Of a stretch of 64,000 nucleotides of DNA, positions 27,973 through 37,240 are shown one piece after another (position 1 is the stretch's first letter; each line of letters begins with the position of its first letter). The notes under the pieces were generated by a model, which saw nothing but the letters and a program-made list of their open reading frames with translations, was not told the DNA's origin and ran no database searches. The position numbers and the translations under genes were made by a program. The stretch spans positions 3,410,001-3,474,000 of the forward strand of contig NZ_WWHU01000001.1 in NCBI RefSeq assembly GCF_009862785.1, written 5' to 3'. The DNA comes from Gordonia sp. SID5947 (GTDB lineage: Bacteria > Actinomycetota > Actinomycetes > Mycobacteriales > Mycobacteriaceae).

Positions 27973-28029
27973 CCGATTGACCTGCGTTTATCCGGACGTC
28001 AGACGACGGACCGGAGCCGCAGGAGCCCG

Positions 28030-28060
28030 ATGATGGCGCCCCTCGAGGCGCCATCATTTG
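28030..28060 (+). terminator. Rho-independent-type terminator after trxA
   Basis: ATGATGGCGCC (28030-28040) and GGCGCCATCAT (28047-28057) form an 11 bp perfect stem with a 6 nt loop, followed by TTT. It closes the trxB-trxA unit; since it is 57 bp past the trxA stop and ahead of cwlM, cwlM probably has its own promoter. Confidence 0.8.
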
Positions 28061-28180
28061 GTCGTGCCCCAGGCGACCTGAAAGAATGCTCGGTGTTTGC
28101 GGCGGTGTGCGGTGAGCACCGATCTGGGGGACGCTGACACCGACACCCATCCACCGCGCTGCCTGGACGAGGAGATGCTG

Positions 28181-29359
28181 ATGCCGTTGTTCCGACTCGG
28201 GGATCATGGCTCGGCTGTCGCCGAGATCCGGAACATCCTCGTCGGACTCAGACTGCTGACGTCGAGTCCGGCACCCGAGAGCATGTCCGGCACTTTCAGT
28301 GGCTGGACGCCTCCCGAGGCGATCTTCGATGATGCGTGCGATCGCGCCGTCCGGGCGTTCCAGCAGGAACGTGGACTGATCGTCGACGGCATCGTCGGCC
28401 CGGCAACGTATCGCGCCCTGCGTGAGGCCTCTTACCAACTCGGCACACGTGTGCTGCTCTATCGTCTGTCCGCACCGATGGTCGGCGACGACGTCGCCAC
28501 CCTGCAGGCACGGCTCCAGAATCTCGGCTACTACACCGGGCTCGTCGACGGCACGTTCGGTGAGACCACCCACAACGCCGTCTGCCTGTATCAGAGCGAG
28601 TACGGCCTTTCCTCCGACGGCATCTGCGGACCGTCCACCCTGCGTTCCCTCGAGCGCCTCGGAACCCGGGTCACTGGCGGATCACCGCACGCCATCCGCG
28701 AAGAGGAACACGTCCGCCGATCCGGCCCACAGCTCTCCGGCAAGCGAATCCTCATCGACCCCGGTTCCGGTGGGCTGCACGATCTTTCATTCGGAGCGAC
28801 CGCAGAACTCGAGTCGGCCGTGTTGTGGGATCTCGGCGCGCGACTGGAGGGCCGCATGGCCGCCGCCGGCATGGAGACGTTCCTGTCACACGACGGCCGA
28901 GGTCGCCCCAGCGATGATGAGCGCGCCCGCGTGGCCAATCTCGTGGATGCCGATCTGATGATCTCGCTGCGCTGTGCTCATTACCCCAACGACCGCGCAC
29001 ATGGTGTGGCGTCGTTCCATTTCGGCAACTCGCACGGGTCGTTCTCCACCATCGGACGCAACCTCGCCGGTTTCATTCAACGCGAGATCGCCGCCCGCAC
29101 AAGTCTCACCGACTGCCGGACACACGAGCGAACCTGGGATGTGTTGCGGCTCACCAGAATGCCGGTAGCGCTGATCGACGTCGGCTACATCACGAACCAG
29201 AACGATGCCGAACTCCTGAACGATCCGAAGGCCCGTGACGTGATCGCCGAAGCGATTCTCGTGGCCGTGAAGCGCTTGTACCTGCTCGGTGAGAACGACC
29301 GTCCCACCGGGACGTATACATTCGCCGAACTCCTTGCGGCGGAGCGTCTTTCCAGCTGA
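28181..29359 (+). CDS. cwlM: CwlM, peptidoglycan synthesis regulator with amidase fold
   Basis: 392 residues from the ATG at 28181 (GAGGAG just upstream); ATG 28175 and GTG 28112 are alternatives. Two peptidoglycan-binding repeats come first (CDRAVRAFQQERGLIVDGIVG and LQARLQNLGYYTGLVDGTFG), then an amidase_3-like domain (RILIDPGSGG to VDVGYITNQND). No signal peptide is present, so it is cytoplasmic. In mycobacteria CwlM lacks enzymatic function, is phosphorylated by PknB and activates MurA; the C-terminal TGTYTFAELL segment, where the regulatory threonine lies in mycobacteria, is kept here. Confidence 0.93.
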   Translation: MPLFRLGDHGSAVAEIRNILVGLRLLTSSPAPESMSGTFSGWTPPEAIFDDACDRAVRAFQQERGLIVDGIVGPATYRALREASYQLGTRVLLYRLSAPMVGDDVATLQARLQNLGYYTGLVDGTFGETTHNAVCLYQSEYGLSSDGICGPSTLRSLERLGTRVTGGSPHAIREEEHVRRSGPQLSGKRILIDPGSGGLHDLSFGATAELESAVLWDLGARLEGRMAAAGMETFLSHDGRGRPSDDERARVANLVDADLMISLRCAHYPNDRAHGVASFHFGNSHGSFSTIGRNLAGFIQREIAARTSLTDCRTHERTWDVLRLTRMPVALIDVGYITNQNDAELLNDPKARDVIAEAILVAVKRLYLLGENDRPTGTYTFAELLAAERLSS

Positions 29360-29361
29360 AT

Positions 29362-30201
29362 TCAGTGCTGTCGTCGGCCGACCGGCACTGTTGCCGGTCG
29401 CTCACGCCCGGCCAGATCCATCGCGGCCATCACCACCAGCTTCTCGAGAGCGTGTTCCACCTCGTGCTTCCATCCCAGTCCTTCGTCGAGTTCGAGGCGG
29501 AACCGGGGGAACCGGGGGTGCGACGCCACCAAGTCGAACCCTGAGTCTTTGAGGAAGTCCGCGTCGATGATGCACTCGGTGCACAGATCGGTCTGCGGGC
29601 TGTCGTGCATCGCGCGGGTCAGCTCGACGATTGCCTCATCCGACCAGAACTGCATCTCACTCGAGATCGATTCCAGTGCGCCGAGCTCTGCCACCTCGTC
29701 GTGTTCGGACGGAGACGGGCTGACCGCCGACGAATCAGCCGACTCCTTCGGCGTCCGGACGATACCGAATGCCTCCACGGCTCGGACACCACGACGGACC
29801 AAGTTGGTGATGACGCTGTCGAGGAGAATGGGCGCCGCTTCCTCGAACCCTGGCTCGGTACGAATCGACGTGAGAAGCACCGCGTCGGCGCTCACCGGGG
29901 AAGTGGGGAAGTAGCCCGAACGCGGAACACGACCGGGCGGGGCGTAGAACGCGGCTCCCACGTAGTGGCCGGTCTGTCCGTCCACGGCGACCTGCCCGCA
30001 AGTGCCCCATTCGAGGAGGACACCGGAGATCCACGCCTCTTTGTCGAACTCGCTCTCGAACGCCGACCCCACATTGCCGAAGATCTCGTTCTCGGTCGCG
30101 CGCGACGATGACGGATCCACTTCCCAGAAGACGCAACGACGCGTGTGCATCGGCAACGAATCGAACGATTCCAGATCGAGACGGGTCACCGCGAGATTCA
30201 T
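29362..30201 (-). CDS. Conserved hypothetical protein, acetyltransferase-like (Rv3916c type)
   Basis: 279 residues from the ATG at 30201 (MNLAVTRLDLESFDSLP), with GAGGCGG upstream; the frame is open to a TTG at 30291. The sequence MHTRRCVFWEVDP at residues 20-32 is a signature of this family, which includes Rv3916c and resembles a GNAT fold (GYFPTSPVSADAVLLTSIRTEP and RRGVRAVEAFG). Substrate unknown. It converges on cwlM, with just 2 bp between the stop codons, and is the last gene before the parB-parA block, all leftward. Confidence 0.8.
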   Translation of the reverse strand: MNLAVTRLDLESFDSLPMHTRRCVFWEVDPSSSRATENEIFGNVGSAFESEFDKEAWISGVLLEWGTCGQVAVDGQTGHYVGAAFYAPPGRVPRSGYFPTSPVSADAVLLTSIRTEPGFEEAAPILLDSVITNLVRRGVRAVEAFGIVRTPKESADSSAVSPSPSEHDEVAELGALESISSEMQFWSDEAIVELTRAMHDSPQTDLCTECIIDADFLKDSGFDLVASHPRFPRFRLELDEGLGWKHEVEHALEKLVVMAAMDLAGRERPATVPVGRRQH

Positions 30202-30342
30202 CGCGTAGTCGCCGCCTCGGCCGGGTGCGAGAGATCGAAAGTGTAGTGCGACAAGAGATTTCGTACTGTCACCATCGTCCTCGCTGATCAAATGTCACTG
30301 TGACGTATCACCCGGGTACCCGCGTGAGGCCTCTTCACGGGG

Positions 30343-31455
30343 TCACGAGACCCCACGGGGGTCGACCACACCGACGATGCGTTCGAGATCCTCGACTGAG
30401 CCGAACTCCACCACGATCTTGCCTTTTCGCTTCCCGAGACTGACTGTAACTCTCGTGTCCAGCCGATCCGAAAGCCGTTCCGCGACGTCCTGCAGCCCGG
30501 GCATCTGCATCGGCTTCCGCTTCGCGGGGGAAGCCGGTGTCGACGAGTCCCGGTCGCCTCGATTCGAAAGGGTCACGGCTTCCTCGGTGGCCCGCACCGA
30601 CATACCTTCCGCGACGATCCGAGCAGCCAACGCTTCCTGGGCGTCGCTTCCCGTCTCGAGGGACAGCAGTGCACGCGCGTGGCCGGCCGACAGCACACCC
30701 GCCGCGACCCGTCGTTGCACCGGCACCGGCAGCTTGAGCAATCGGATCATGTTGGTGATCAACGGCCGTGATCGGCCCAGCCGATTCGCGAGTTCCTCGT
30801 GGGTGACACCGAACTCGTCGAGCAGCTGCTGATAGGCCGCCGCCTCTTCCAGGGGATTGAGCTGGGCACGGTGAATGTTCTCCAGCAGCGCGTCGCGCAA
30901 CATATCCGCATCGGCGGTCTCGCGAACGATCGCGGGGAGCGCTTCGAGTCCGGCTTCCTGACCGGCACGCCAACGCCGCTCACCCATCACCAACTGATAC
31001 AGAACGCCGTCGTCGGTAGGAGCCGACAGCCGCCGCACCACGATGGGCTGCATGAGGCCGAACTCCTTGATGGAGTGCACGAGCTCGGCCAGTGCCTCTT
31101 CATCGAAGACCGTGCGCGGCTGCTGCGGGTTCGGCTGGATCTGCGACGGTGGGATCTCGCGATAGACCGCGCCCATCTCGTTCGCCGCCGACGCATTGGG
31201 ATCCGGAGACGTGGCGTCGGAGGTCGCGTTGCCCTGAGTGCCGTCGGCGGCGGTGTCTGACCCCGAGGTGTTGCGGACAGACGAGCCAGGGGAGTCCGAG
31301 CCTGCCGGTGTGGTCCTGCCGATGACCACATCGGCGGCCGCGGAACCGAGACGGGGGCCGGTAGGTGCATCCCCCTCCGGTGGACCGGTGGGGATCAGCG
31401 CGGCCAGACCACGCCCGAGGCCGCCTCGACGCTGTGCAGTATCTCGCTGACTCAC
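30343..31455 (-). CDS. parB: Chromosome partition protein ParB
   Basis: 370 residues from the GTG at 31455, preceded by GAGAGGA; a longer upstream reading has no similarity. ParB loads at parS, spreads by CTP-dependent clamp sliding and drives origin segregation with ParA. Visible parts: the N-terminal [12 protein letters not shown] (ParA-contact motif), [12 protein letters not shown] and the [14 protein letters not shown] box of the CTP/parS core, and the helix-turn-helix [23 protein letters not shown] split over residues about 215-240. The C-terminal dimer domain ([18 protein letters not shown]) is complete. Four parS sites lie 1.1 to 2.1 kb upstream. Confidence 0.97.
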   Translation of the reverse strand: MSQRDTAQRRGGLGRGLAALIPTGPPEGDAPTGPRLGSAAADVVIGRTTPAGSDSPGSSVRNTSGSDTAADGTQGNATSDATSPDPNASAANEMGAVYREIPPSQIQPNPQQPRTVFDEEALAELVHSIKEFGLMQPIVVRRLSAPTDDGVLYQLVMGERRWRAGQEAGLEALPAIVRETADADMLRDALLENIHRAQLNPLEEAAAYQQLLDEFGVTHEELANRLGRSRPLITNMIRLLKLPVPVQRRVAAGVLSAGHARALLSLETGSDAQEALAARIVAEGMSVRATEEAVTLSNRGDRDSSTPASPAKRKPMQMPGLQDVAERLSDRLDTRVTVSLGKRKGKIVVEFGSVEDLERIVGVVDPRGVS

Positions 31456-31597
31456 TGCTGTCCTCTCGCTGGGTACACCGGGTGTTTCGGCAACTGCCGT
31501 CCCACTACGACTTCGAATCCTATCCGTACCGACCGACGACAATCGGCACGCAGCGGCCGGACCTGCCAGGAAATGTTCGGGTGGTCGGAAGCGGAGG

Positions 31598-32713
31598 TCA
31601 TGGCGCCACGCCTCGCAGGGCCAACTCCCGGCACGCGTCGAGATAGCTCATTGATCCACGTGAACCCGGGTCGTACTCGATGATGGTCATTCCGAATCCC
31701 GGCGCCTCGGAGACCTTCACGCTGCGGGGGATGATCGCCTTGAGTACCTTGTCTCCGAAATGGTTGCGGACCTCGTCGGCGACCTGATCGGCGAGTTTGG
31801 TCCTGCCGTCGTACATGGTCAGGACAACGGTCGAGACATGCAGCGACGGATTGAGATGCGCCTGGACCAACTCGATGTTGCGCAACAGCTGACCGACGCC
31901 TTCCAACGCGTAGTACTCGCACTGGATCGGAATGAGGACCTCTTTGGCCGCCACCATTGCGTTGACGGTCAACAGGCCCAGAGAAGGCGGGCAGTCGATG
32001 AGCACGTAGTCGACATCGAGGTCGCGAAGTGTGTCCTCATTCAGGGCGTTACGCAGACGATTCTCGCGTGCGACGAGAGACACCAACTCGATCTCGGCGC
32101 CGGCCAGATCGAGGGTGGCGGGGACACAGAGGAGCCGATCGTTGTTCGGGCTCTTCTGAGCGGCCTCCGCGAGCGTGACCTCGCCGAGCAACAGTTCGTA
32201 GACCGACGCGATGTCCGGAGCGCGGTGGTCGATACCGAGTGCGGTACTTGCATTGCCCTGGGGATCGAGATCGACGACCAGAACTCCCAGCCCGTGCAGC
32301 GCCAGGCCGGCGGCAAGATTCACCGCGGTCGTCGTCTTGCCGACACCACCCTTCTGATTGGCGATGGTCAGGATGCGGGTCTTCGGCGGGCGTGGCAGCT
32401 GTCCGGACCCACCTGGGGTGAGGACCTGGCTCGCGCGAGCCGCGGCGGCGGCTATCGGAGTGTCATGGAACTCCGGACGTATTGTCGATGGGCCTGGGCT
32501 GGGCGGGGTAGGGGACCCGCCGCCGACTGTGGTTTCACGTGAAACACTCGGGTCCTGATCGACCACGCTTGGACTCCTTCGCCCGACTTCGTAACTTTCG
32601 GCAACCTGCCCCGCGTGGGCATCACGACCATCTACGGCTTCAGATGCCGCAGACCGATCACCGGTCTGCCGTCTATTCTGCGCCCTCCGTGGACTCCACA
32701 CCAATCCGGTCAC
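31598..32713 (-). CDS. parA: Chromosome partition ATPase ParA
   Basis: 371 residues from the GTG at 32713, which overlaps the rsmG stop as GTGA. The first 110 residues are low-complexity and include SVSRETT, encoded by a parS site. The Walker A KGGVGKTT motif (within [18 protein letters not shown]), the VVDLDPQGN switch and the [11 protein letters not shown]alker B follow, as in all ParA proteins. ParA binds DNA in its ATP form and pulls the ParB-parS complex. A 142 bp gap separates it from parB, in which no gene is seen. Confidence 0.96.
   Translation of the reverse strand: MTGLVWSPRRAQNRRQTGDRSAASEAVDGRDAHAGQVAESYEVGRRSPSVVDQDPSVSRETTVGGGSPTPPSPGPSTIRPEFHDTPIAAAAARASQVLTPGGSGQLPRPPKTRILTIANQKGGVGKTTTAVNLAAGLALHGLGVLVVDLDPQGNASTALGIDHRAPDIASVYELLLGEVTLAEAAQKSPNNDRLLCVPATLDLAGAEIELVSLVARENRLRNALNEDTLRDLDVDYVLIDCPPSLGLLTVNAMVAAKEVLIPIQCEYYALEGVGQLLRNIELVQAHLNPSLHVSTVVLTMYDGRTKLADQVADEVRNHFGDKVLKAIIPRSVKVSEAPGFGMTIIEYDPGSRGSMSYLDACRELALRGVAP
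32532..32545. promoter_or_regulatory. parS site 1 (within parA)
   Basis: GTTTCACGTGAAAC, a perfect 14 bp palindrome matching the core of the consensus parS. It lies in the coding region for the disordered ParA N-terminus, where it encodes Val-Ser-Arg-Glu-Thr. Confidence 0.95.
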
Positions 32714-33420
32714 CCCTTCTTGTTACGTGTTCGCGAATGCCTACCCGAGCCCGCGCCGCCACGCCGCTTGGTCCCGATCACCACCGTGGTCGGCACTTCC
32801 AAAACACCCCTGCCACACTGTTCCACCCGCAGGTCTGAGAGACCGGCCCGACCGACCACGTCGCGGTCTCGCTCAATCTCCTCGCCGGCAGAAGAGCCCT
32901 TGATGGCCACCATTCTGCCGCCCTCACGAACGAGAGGTCCCGACCATTTCGCCAAGCGCTCCAGAGGTGCAACAGCGCGTGAGGTGACCACGTCGGCCTC
33001 ACCGACCGCCGCCCGCACCACCTTCTCTTCGGCACGGCCCCGAACCACCGTCACGTCGAGGTCCAACTCGTCGACGATCCGTTGCAAGAACTCACTGCGA
33101 CGAAGCAGTGGCTCCACGAGGGTCACCACAAGGTCCGGGCGTGCGATGGCGAGTGGGATCCCGGGCAGCCCGGCCCCGCTGCCGATATCTACGACGGTCT
33201 CACCGCGGTCTATGACGTCGCCGATCACAGCACAGTTCAAGACGTGGCGATCCCACAGACGCGGAACCTCGCGCGGTCCGATCAGACCGAGAACCACGCC
33301 GTCTCCGGCCAGCGCGGTGCTATATCTCTCCGCCGTACCCAATCGGTCACCGAAGACGGTGAGCGCCTCTGGGGGAGCGGGCCGCGGCTCGTCGCCCTCG
33401 GCTGGTTCCACGTGAAACAT
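32710..33420 (-). CDS. rsmG: 16S rRNA (guanine527-N7)-methyltransferase RsmG
   Basis: 236 residues from the ATG at 33420 ([11 protein letters not shown]); an in-frame ATG at 33450 would add ten residues and neither has an ideal ribosome binding site. It methylates G527 of 16S rRNA with S-adenosylmethionine. The SAM site [20 protein letters not shown] and the [11 protein letters not shown] segment are typical. In mycobacteria loss of this enzyme gives low-level streptomycin resistance. The first codons coincide with a parS-like sequence at 33405-33418. It precedes parA with a four-base overlap. Confidence 0.95.
   Translation of the reverse strand: MFHVEPAEGDEPRPAPPEALTVFGDRLGTAERYSTALAGDGVVLGLIGPREVPRLWDRHVLNCAVIGDVIDRGETVVDIGSGAGLPGIPLAIARPDLVVTLVEPLLRRSEFLQRIVDELDLDVTVVRGRAEEKVVRAAVGEADVVTSRAVAPLERLAKWSGPLVREGGRMVAIKGSSAGEEIERDRDVVGRAGLSDLRVEQCGRGVLEVPTTVVIGTKRRGGAGSGRHSRTRNKKG
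33405..33418. promoter_or_regulatory. parS site 2 (one mismatch)
   Basis: GTTCCACGTGAAAC; differs from the perfect palindrome at one base. It overlaps the start codons of rsmG and encodes Phe-His-Val-Glu-Pro. Confidence 0.85.
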
Positions 33421-33450
33421 CCTTTCGTCGGCGACGCTTGCTATAGCCAT

Positions 33451-33464
33451 GTTTCACGTGAAAC
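33451..33464. promoter_or_regulatory. parS site 3
   Basis: GTTTCACGTGAAAC, perfect palindrome, in the jag-rsmG gap 31 bp upstream of the preferred rsmG start. Confidence 0.95.
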
Positions 33465-33481
33465 GCAGAGGTTCGCTCGCT

Positions 33482-33495
33482 GTGTTCCACGTGAA
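33482..33495. promoter_or_regulatory. parS site 4 (one mismatch)
   Basis: GTTCCACGTGAAAC, same variant as site 2, also in the jag-rsmG gap. Sites 2, 3 and 4 are spaced 46 and 31 bp apart. Confidence 0.85.
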
Positions 33496-33551
33496 ACCAC
33501 ACCCACTACGACCTAGTTACACCAATGTGATTACCGGTGCCAGATACAACA

Positions 33552-33575
33552 AAGTCCCGGCCGGAACCGGGACTT
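33552..33575 (-). terminator. Terminator after jag
   Basis: On the minus strand AAGTCCCGG, a 6 nt loop and CCGGGACTT form a 9 bp stem followed by TGTTGT. It lies 20 bp past the jag stop and closes the rpmH-to-jag unit. Confidence 0.75.
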
Positions 33576-33595
33576 CATCGCGTGCTCTCGCAACA

Positions 33596-34324
33596 CTAGC
33601 TGGAACGCAACACCACCACACGACGCTTCGGCTCGGCGCCCTCACTCTCGCTGACGACGCCGTCCACCGCAGCCACCGCGTCGTGGACGATCTTCCGCTC
33701 GAACGGAGTCATCGGGTCGAGTTCCTCACGGACACCCGACTCTCGAACGCGCTCAGCGACCTCGGTGCCGATCCGGGCCAGACGGTCCCGACGATCGGCG
33801 CGCCACCGCGCGATGTCCAGCATCAGCCGGCTGCGATCACCCGTTGCCTGCTGCACGGCCAAGCGTGTGAGTTCTTGAAGTGCATCGAGCACCTCACCCT
33901 TACGACCAACCAGCTTGGTCAGATCATCTCCACCGTCGATGCTCACGATCGCGCGGTCGCCGTCGACGTCCAGGTCGATGTCGCCGTCGAAGTCCAAGAC
34001 GTCGAGGAGCTGCTCGAGATAATCGCCGGCGATCTCACCCTCTTCGACCAGACGCTCCTCGTCGTCGACTTCTTCCTCGTCGTCGGAGTTGTCGTCGGAG
34101 TCATCGTCAGCGTCGGAGTTGTCGTCAGCGTCAGCGTCATCGTCATCAGCACCACGATCCGTGGTCCCAGATCCTGAGGGCTCCGTTGCGTCGGTCGCGG
34201 TCTCGTCGCTTGCGGTCTCGCCTGTCGCGGTCTCGACCGCGTCGCCACCGGTGGCCTCTTCGGCCGGCTCGGCGGCGTCGTCGCGGATCTCCTGCTCGTC
34301 CTGTGCAGCGGTCTCTGCTGTCAT
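33596..34324 (-). CDS. jag: RNA-binding protein Jag/KhpB
   Basis: 242 residues; ATG with AGGTGG about 8 nt upstream. The N-terminal 100 residues are very acidic with repeated DDDADADDNSD-type runs. A KH domain follows (IDGGDDLTKLVGRKGEVLDALQ, with the G-x-x-G loop altered to GRKG) and then an R3H domain containing R-x3-H-like residues (MTPFERKIVHDAV). Jag/KhpB proteins bind RNA together with KhpA and influence cell division and envelope gene expression. The location next to yidC and rnpA is conserved in actinobacteria. Confidence 0.92.
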   Translation of the reverse strand: MTAETAAQDEQEIRDDAAEPAEEATGGDAVETATGETASDETATDATEPSGSGTTDRGADDDDADADDNSDADDDSDDNSDDEEEVDDEERLVEEGEIAGDYLEQLLDVLDFDGDIDLDVDGDRAIVSIDGGDDLTKLVGRKGEVLDALQELTRLAVQQATGDRSRLMLDIARWRADRRDRLARIGTEVAERVRESGVREELDPMTPFERKIVHDAVAAVDGVVSESEGAEPKRRVVVLRSS

Positions 34325-34403
34325 CTCAATTCCACCTAACTCTGCTTCTGATCAACGTCTCTGGTGCCACCCGCGAAAGGGGAGGGGAGTGGCTGCCCTT
34401 GGA

Positions 34404-35723
34404 TCAGCGGCGTCCGCCGGGACGGCCGCCCTTCTTACGCTTCGCGTTGCCCTTGCGGTTCTTGCCGGCCACGTGAGCAGTACCCGATTTCTGGCCTGCC
34501 GACGATTTCTGTCCGCCACCGGACTTGGCACTCGAACCGGACTTCGCAGTCTGTCCCGCAGAGCCCGCACCGTCCACACTCGGCGACGACGCATCCGTGG
34601 CATCAGTCGCATCCGAACCCGACGCCACAGCATCGGCCTCGGCGGGGGACGTGCCGGCATCAGCCTTCGGTCGACGGTCAGGACGGAGCCAACGCTGCAA
34701 GCCGCTCAGCGGGCCGGCCGACGTCGCCACCGCAGCGGCCGGTGCCGCCGAAGCCTGTTCGTCCACGTCTCCAGCTGACTCACCCTTGGCAAGTTTTCGT
34801 CCGGGATCCGGCCGGGCACCGGGCTTCGGCGCATTGGCTTTCTGCTTTTCCTGCTTCTCGAGCTTCGCGGCTTCTTCTTCCTTCGCGATTCGCCCGAACA
34901 CGAGGTGCTGCTGGCCGTAGGTCCAGATGTTGTTACTCATCCAGTACAGAAGGATCGCCACGGGGAAGAACGGCCCGGTCACCAGGATGCCCAGCGGGAA
35001 GATGTACAACGCCAGCATGTTCATCATGCGGGTCTGTGGGTTCTCGAGCGCAGCCTCCGGCTGCCGAGCAACCGACGCCCGCGAGTTCATGTGCGTGGCG
35101 ATGGACGCGATGATCATCATCGGGATCACCACGATCGCGATCTGCGTGCGCGTGAAGTCGATGGGTGCACCCGGCTGGACGAATGCCTGGAACTGCTCGA
35201 CCGGTTCGGTGATGAACGCCGACAACGGGACACCGAACAGACGTGCGTCGAGGAAGTTCTGCACCAGTTCGGGGCTGAAGGCATAGTTGCCGACCTCGCG
35301 GGTCTGCTCCGGAGACATGCCCAGCTGTCCCATCCCGGTGGCCGTCCGGTTGAACGAACGGAGCACGTGGAACAGACCGATGAAGACCGGGACCTGCAGC
35401 AGCATCGGCAGGCAGCCGAGCAAGGGATTGAACCCGTGCTCCTTCTGCAGCTTCTGCATCTCCTCGGTCATCTTGACGCGATCCTTGGCGTACTTCTTGC
35501 GGATCGCCTGAAGCTGCGGATTGATCTCCTGCATCTTCTTCGTGGTGCGGATCTGCTTCACGAAGGGCTTGTAGAGGATGGCGCGCAGGGTGAACACGAG
35601 GAACACCACCGACAGCGCCCAGGCCACACCGTTGCCTCCCGGGTTGTCCGGCGTGATCTCCGCGAAGATCCAATGCCAGACCCACATGATCCAGGAGACC
35701 GGGTAGTAGATGAAGTTGAGCAC
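34404..35723 (-). CDS. yidC: Membrane protein insertase YidC
   Basis: 439 residues from the GTG at 35723. The N-terminal half has the five-helix YidC/Oxa1 core: [34 protein letters not shown], then [19 protein letters not shown] and the C-terminal pair ending in [14 protein letters not shown]. The conserved hydrophilic-groove arginine would be the one in [11 protein letters not shown]. The last 150 residues are Lys/Gly/Ser-rich and disordered, ending in a strongly basic [12 protein letters not shown], likely to contact ribosomes. It inserts membrane proteins alone or with SecYEG. It lies in the leftward unit rpmH-rnpA-yidD-yidC-jag. Confidence 0.96.
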   Translation of the reverse strand: MLNFIYYPVSWIMWVWHWIFAEITPDNPGGNGVAWALSVVFLVFTLRAILYKPFVKQIRTTKKMQEINPQLQAIRKKYAKDRVKMTEEMQKLQKEHGFNPLLGCLPMLLQVPVFIGLFHVLRSFNRTATGMGQLGMSPEQTREVGNYAFSPELVQNFLDARLFGVPLSAFITEPVEQFQAFVQPGAPIDFTRTQIAIVVIPMMIIASIATHMNSRASVARQPEAALENPQTRMMNMLALYIFPLGILVTGPFFPVAILLYWMSNNIWTYGQQHLVFGRIAKEEEAAKLEKQEKQKANAPKPGARPDPGRKLAKGESAGDVDEQASAAPAAAVATSAGPLSGLQRWLRPDRRPKADAGTSPAEADAVASGSDATDATDASSPSVDGAGSAGQTAKSGSSAKSGGGQKSSAGQKSGTAHVAGKNRKGNAKRKKGGRPGGRR

Positions 35724-35726
35724 GGG

Positions 35727-36059
35727 TCAGTTACCCCTAACCTCTGACGGTGTGTTTTCGGTGGCTCTGAAGAGTTCCCGGATCCCACGCTCGGGTACCG
35801 GGTCGTAGCCGGGTTTGTGCCACGGGCCGCATTTGCACAGCCGCACGATCGACAACCACCCGCCATACAGGAATCCATGGCGGGTGAGGGCCTCGACGGC
35901 ATAGGCCGAGCACGTCGGCTCGAATCGGCATGTGGGTAGCCGCAGTGGGGAGACCCAGGTGCGGTAGAGCTCGATGAGGAAGATGATGATCCGCCGGGGC
36001 AGGAGATAGAACCACCGCTTCGGTGTTATCTGCTCATCCCCGTGGTCGGAGTCGGTCAT
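35727..36059 (-). CDS. yidD: Membrane protein insertion efficiency factor YidD
   Basis: 110 residues; its ATG overlaps the rnpA stop (ATGA). The family signature is complete: [27 protein letters not shown], with the paired cysteines, and [20 protein letters not shown]. An N-terminal amphipathic helix ([13 protein letters not shown]) attaches it to the membrane. It assists YidC-dependent insertion, and its gene lies 3 bp ahead of yidC. Confidence 0.95.
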   Translation of the reverse strand: MTDSDHGDEQITPKRWFYLLPRRIIIFLIELYRTWVSPLRLPTCRFEPTCSAYAVEALTRHGFLYGGWLSIVRLCKCGPWHKPGYDPVPERGIRELFRATENTPSEVRGN

Positions 36060-36478
36060 CGCAATGCCTGACGGTCGGAAGGGTCGAAAGCTTCTCGCAC
36101 TCGGCGCCGCGACAACGCATCGGCGAGCTGTTCTGAGAGTTCGGTGCTGCTCTGTTCTGCTGTCGACCTGCGGGCCCGGATCACCACCATGGTCTGGGGG
36201 AGCGGGAACTCACCGCGGCACAACTGGAACGCCGCCCGGAGCCGGCGTGCCACGCGATGCCGGATCACCGCATTACCGACGGTCTTGCTGACGATGAGTC
36301 CGAGCCACGGTCCGCCTGTGCTGGCGATACCGGGACTGCGGGGATCGTCGAGATCGACTGTCGAGCCGGTGAGTGGCAGGACGTGGACAACGAGGTCACG
36401 CGTCGTCACCCGCACACCGGCTTTCAGCGTGCGATCGAAGTCGGATCCGCGAGAGATCCGATGCGCAGCAGCCACCAT
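36056..36478 (-). CDS. rnpA: Ribonuclease P protein component
   Basis: 140 residues from the ATG at 36478 ([14 protein letters not shown]). It is the protein subunit of RNase P, which matures tRNA 5' ends. The RNA-binding motif reads [21 protein letters not shown], the classic RNR-like region, around residue 68-88. The N-terminal [15 protein letters not shown] matches the family start. The longer upstream frame has no similarity. rpmH is 53 bp upstream in the same direction, the standard order. Confidence 0.95.
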   Translation of the reverse strand: MVAAAHRISRGSDFDRTLKAGVRVTTRDLVVHVLPLTGSTVDLDDPRSPGIASTGGPWLGLIVSKTVGNAVIRHRVARRLRAAFQLCRGEFPLPQTMVVIRARRSTAEQSSTELSEQLADALSRRRVREAFDPSDRQALR

Positions 36479-36531
36479 CGATACCAGCGACCGGCGATGT
36501 CGAGGACACCGCCGGTGTTGTCGCTGTCGGG

Positions 36532-36675
36532 TCAGGCGGTGAGCTTTGCGCGGCCCTTGCTGCGGCGACCGTTGACGATGGCGCGGCCCGCGCGGGTACG
36601 CATCCGCAACCGGAAACCGTGCACGCGTGCGCGACGACGGTTGTTGGGCTGGAAAGTCCGCTTTCCCTTGGCCAT
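36532..36675 (-). CDS. rpmH: 50S ribosomal protein L34
   Basis: 47 residues, the usual length. The start follows AAGGAGT. The protein is the typical Lys/Arg-rich L34: [20 protein letters not shown], then [18 protein letters not shown]. It is the first gene of the leftward unit that runs to jag, with dnaA starting in the other direction across a 550 bp gap. Confidence 0.98.
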   Translation of the reverse strand: MAKGKRTFQPNNRRRARVHGFRLRMRTRAGRAIVNGRRSKGRAKLTA

Positions 36676-37223
36676 GGGTGACTCCTTGTGCTCCTGCGTG
36701 GCGCCGCGCCGACTGCACGCGCGAACCACATCCTTCTTGGTGGTCTTCTGATCCCGGTGCGGTGCCGAACTGGTGTCGGTTGGGCGTCCATGGATGAGCC
36801 GACCGGTCCGAGCTGCGTCGGAACCGATCACCACAACCACAGGCCACCGCGCAAATACGCAACCTGGATGACCAGTCGAGACTACTGAGTACGCCTCAGC
36901 AAATCAAACGGGCCCAAGGCAAACACCGCCCCACGTGACGTCGCACACAGGTCGTCCGAGACCGGCCGCCCTCGGGGCACACAATCGGGGTGACCTAATC
37001 CACCGATTCACTTTGTCGGCGGGACTGCACTCTGTTAACTTCGGGCGCAGAGTCAACGAAGAGAACGATTCAGTGGACCCTTCCGGCCGCCAGAGCACTC
37101 AGCGCACCCCCAGATCTGTACACAGCTGTGGACAACCATGTGGACAACTCGGGGCAGGGTGCGGCAAGGTGACATCCTCATGACCAACGCTGGTCGTTGT
37201 TCCGGTAGGAGGACCTGGCATTT
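36676..37223. promoter_or_regulatory. rpmH-dnaA divergent intergenic region
   Basis: About 550 bp with no credible gene. It should hold the rpmH and dnaA promoters. Two perfect DnaA boxes are at 37127-37135 and 37139-37147. An AT-richer stretch around 37000-37070 (GTTAACTTCG) may contain the dnaA promoter. The ribosome binding site TAGGAGGA is at 37206-37213. Confidence 0.7.
37127..37147 (-). promoter_or_regulatory. Two DnaA boxes upstream of dnaA
   Basis: TGTGGACAA at 37127-37135 and again at 37139-37147, i.e. TTGTCCACA on the minus strand, the actinobacterial consensus. The 12 bp spacing puts both on about the same DNA face; autoregulation of dnaA is likely. Confidence 0.85.
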
Positions 37224-37240
37224 ATGAGTGATGCACCGTG

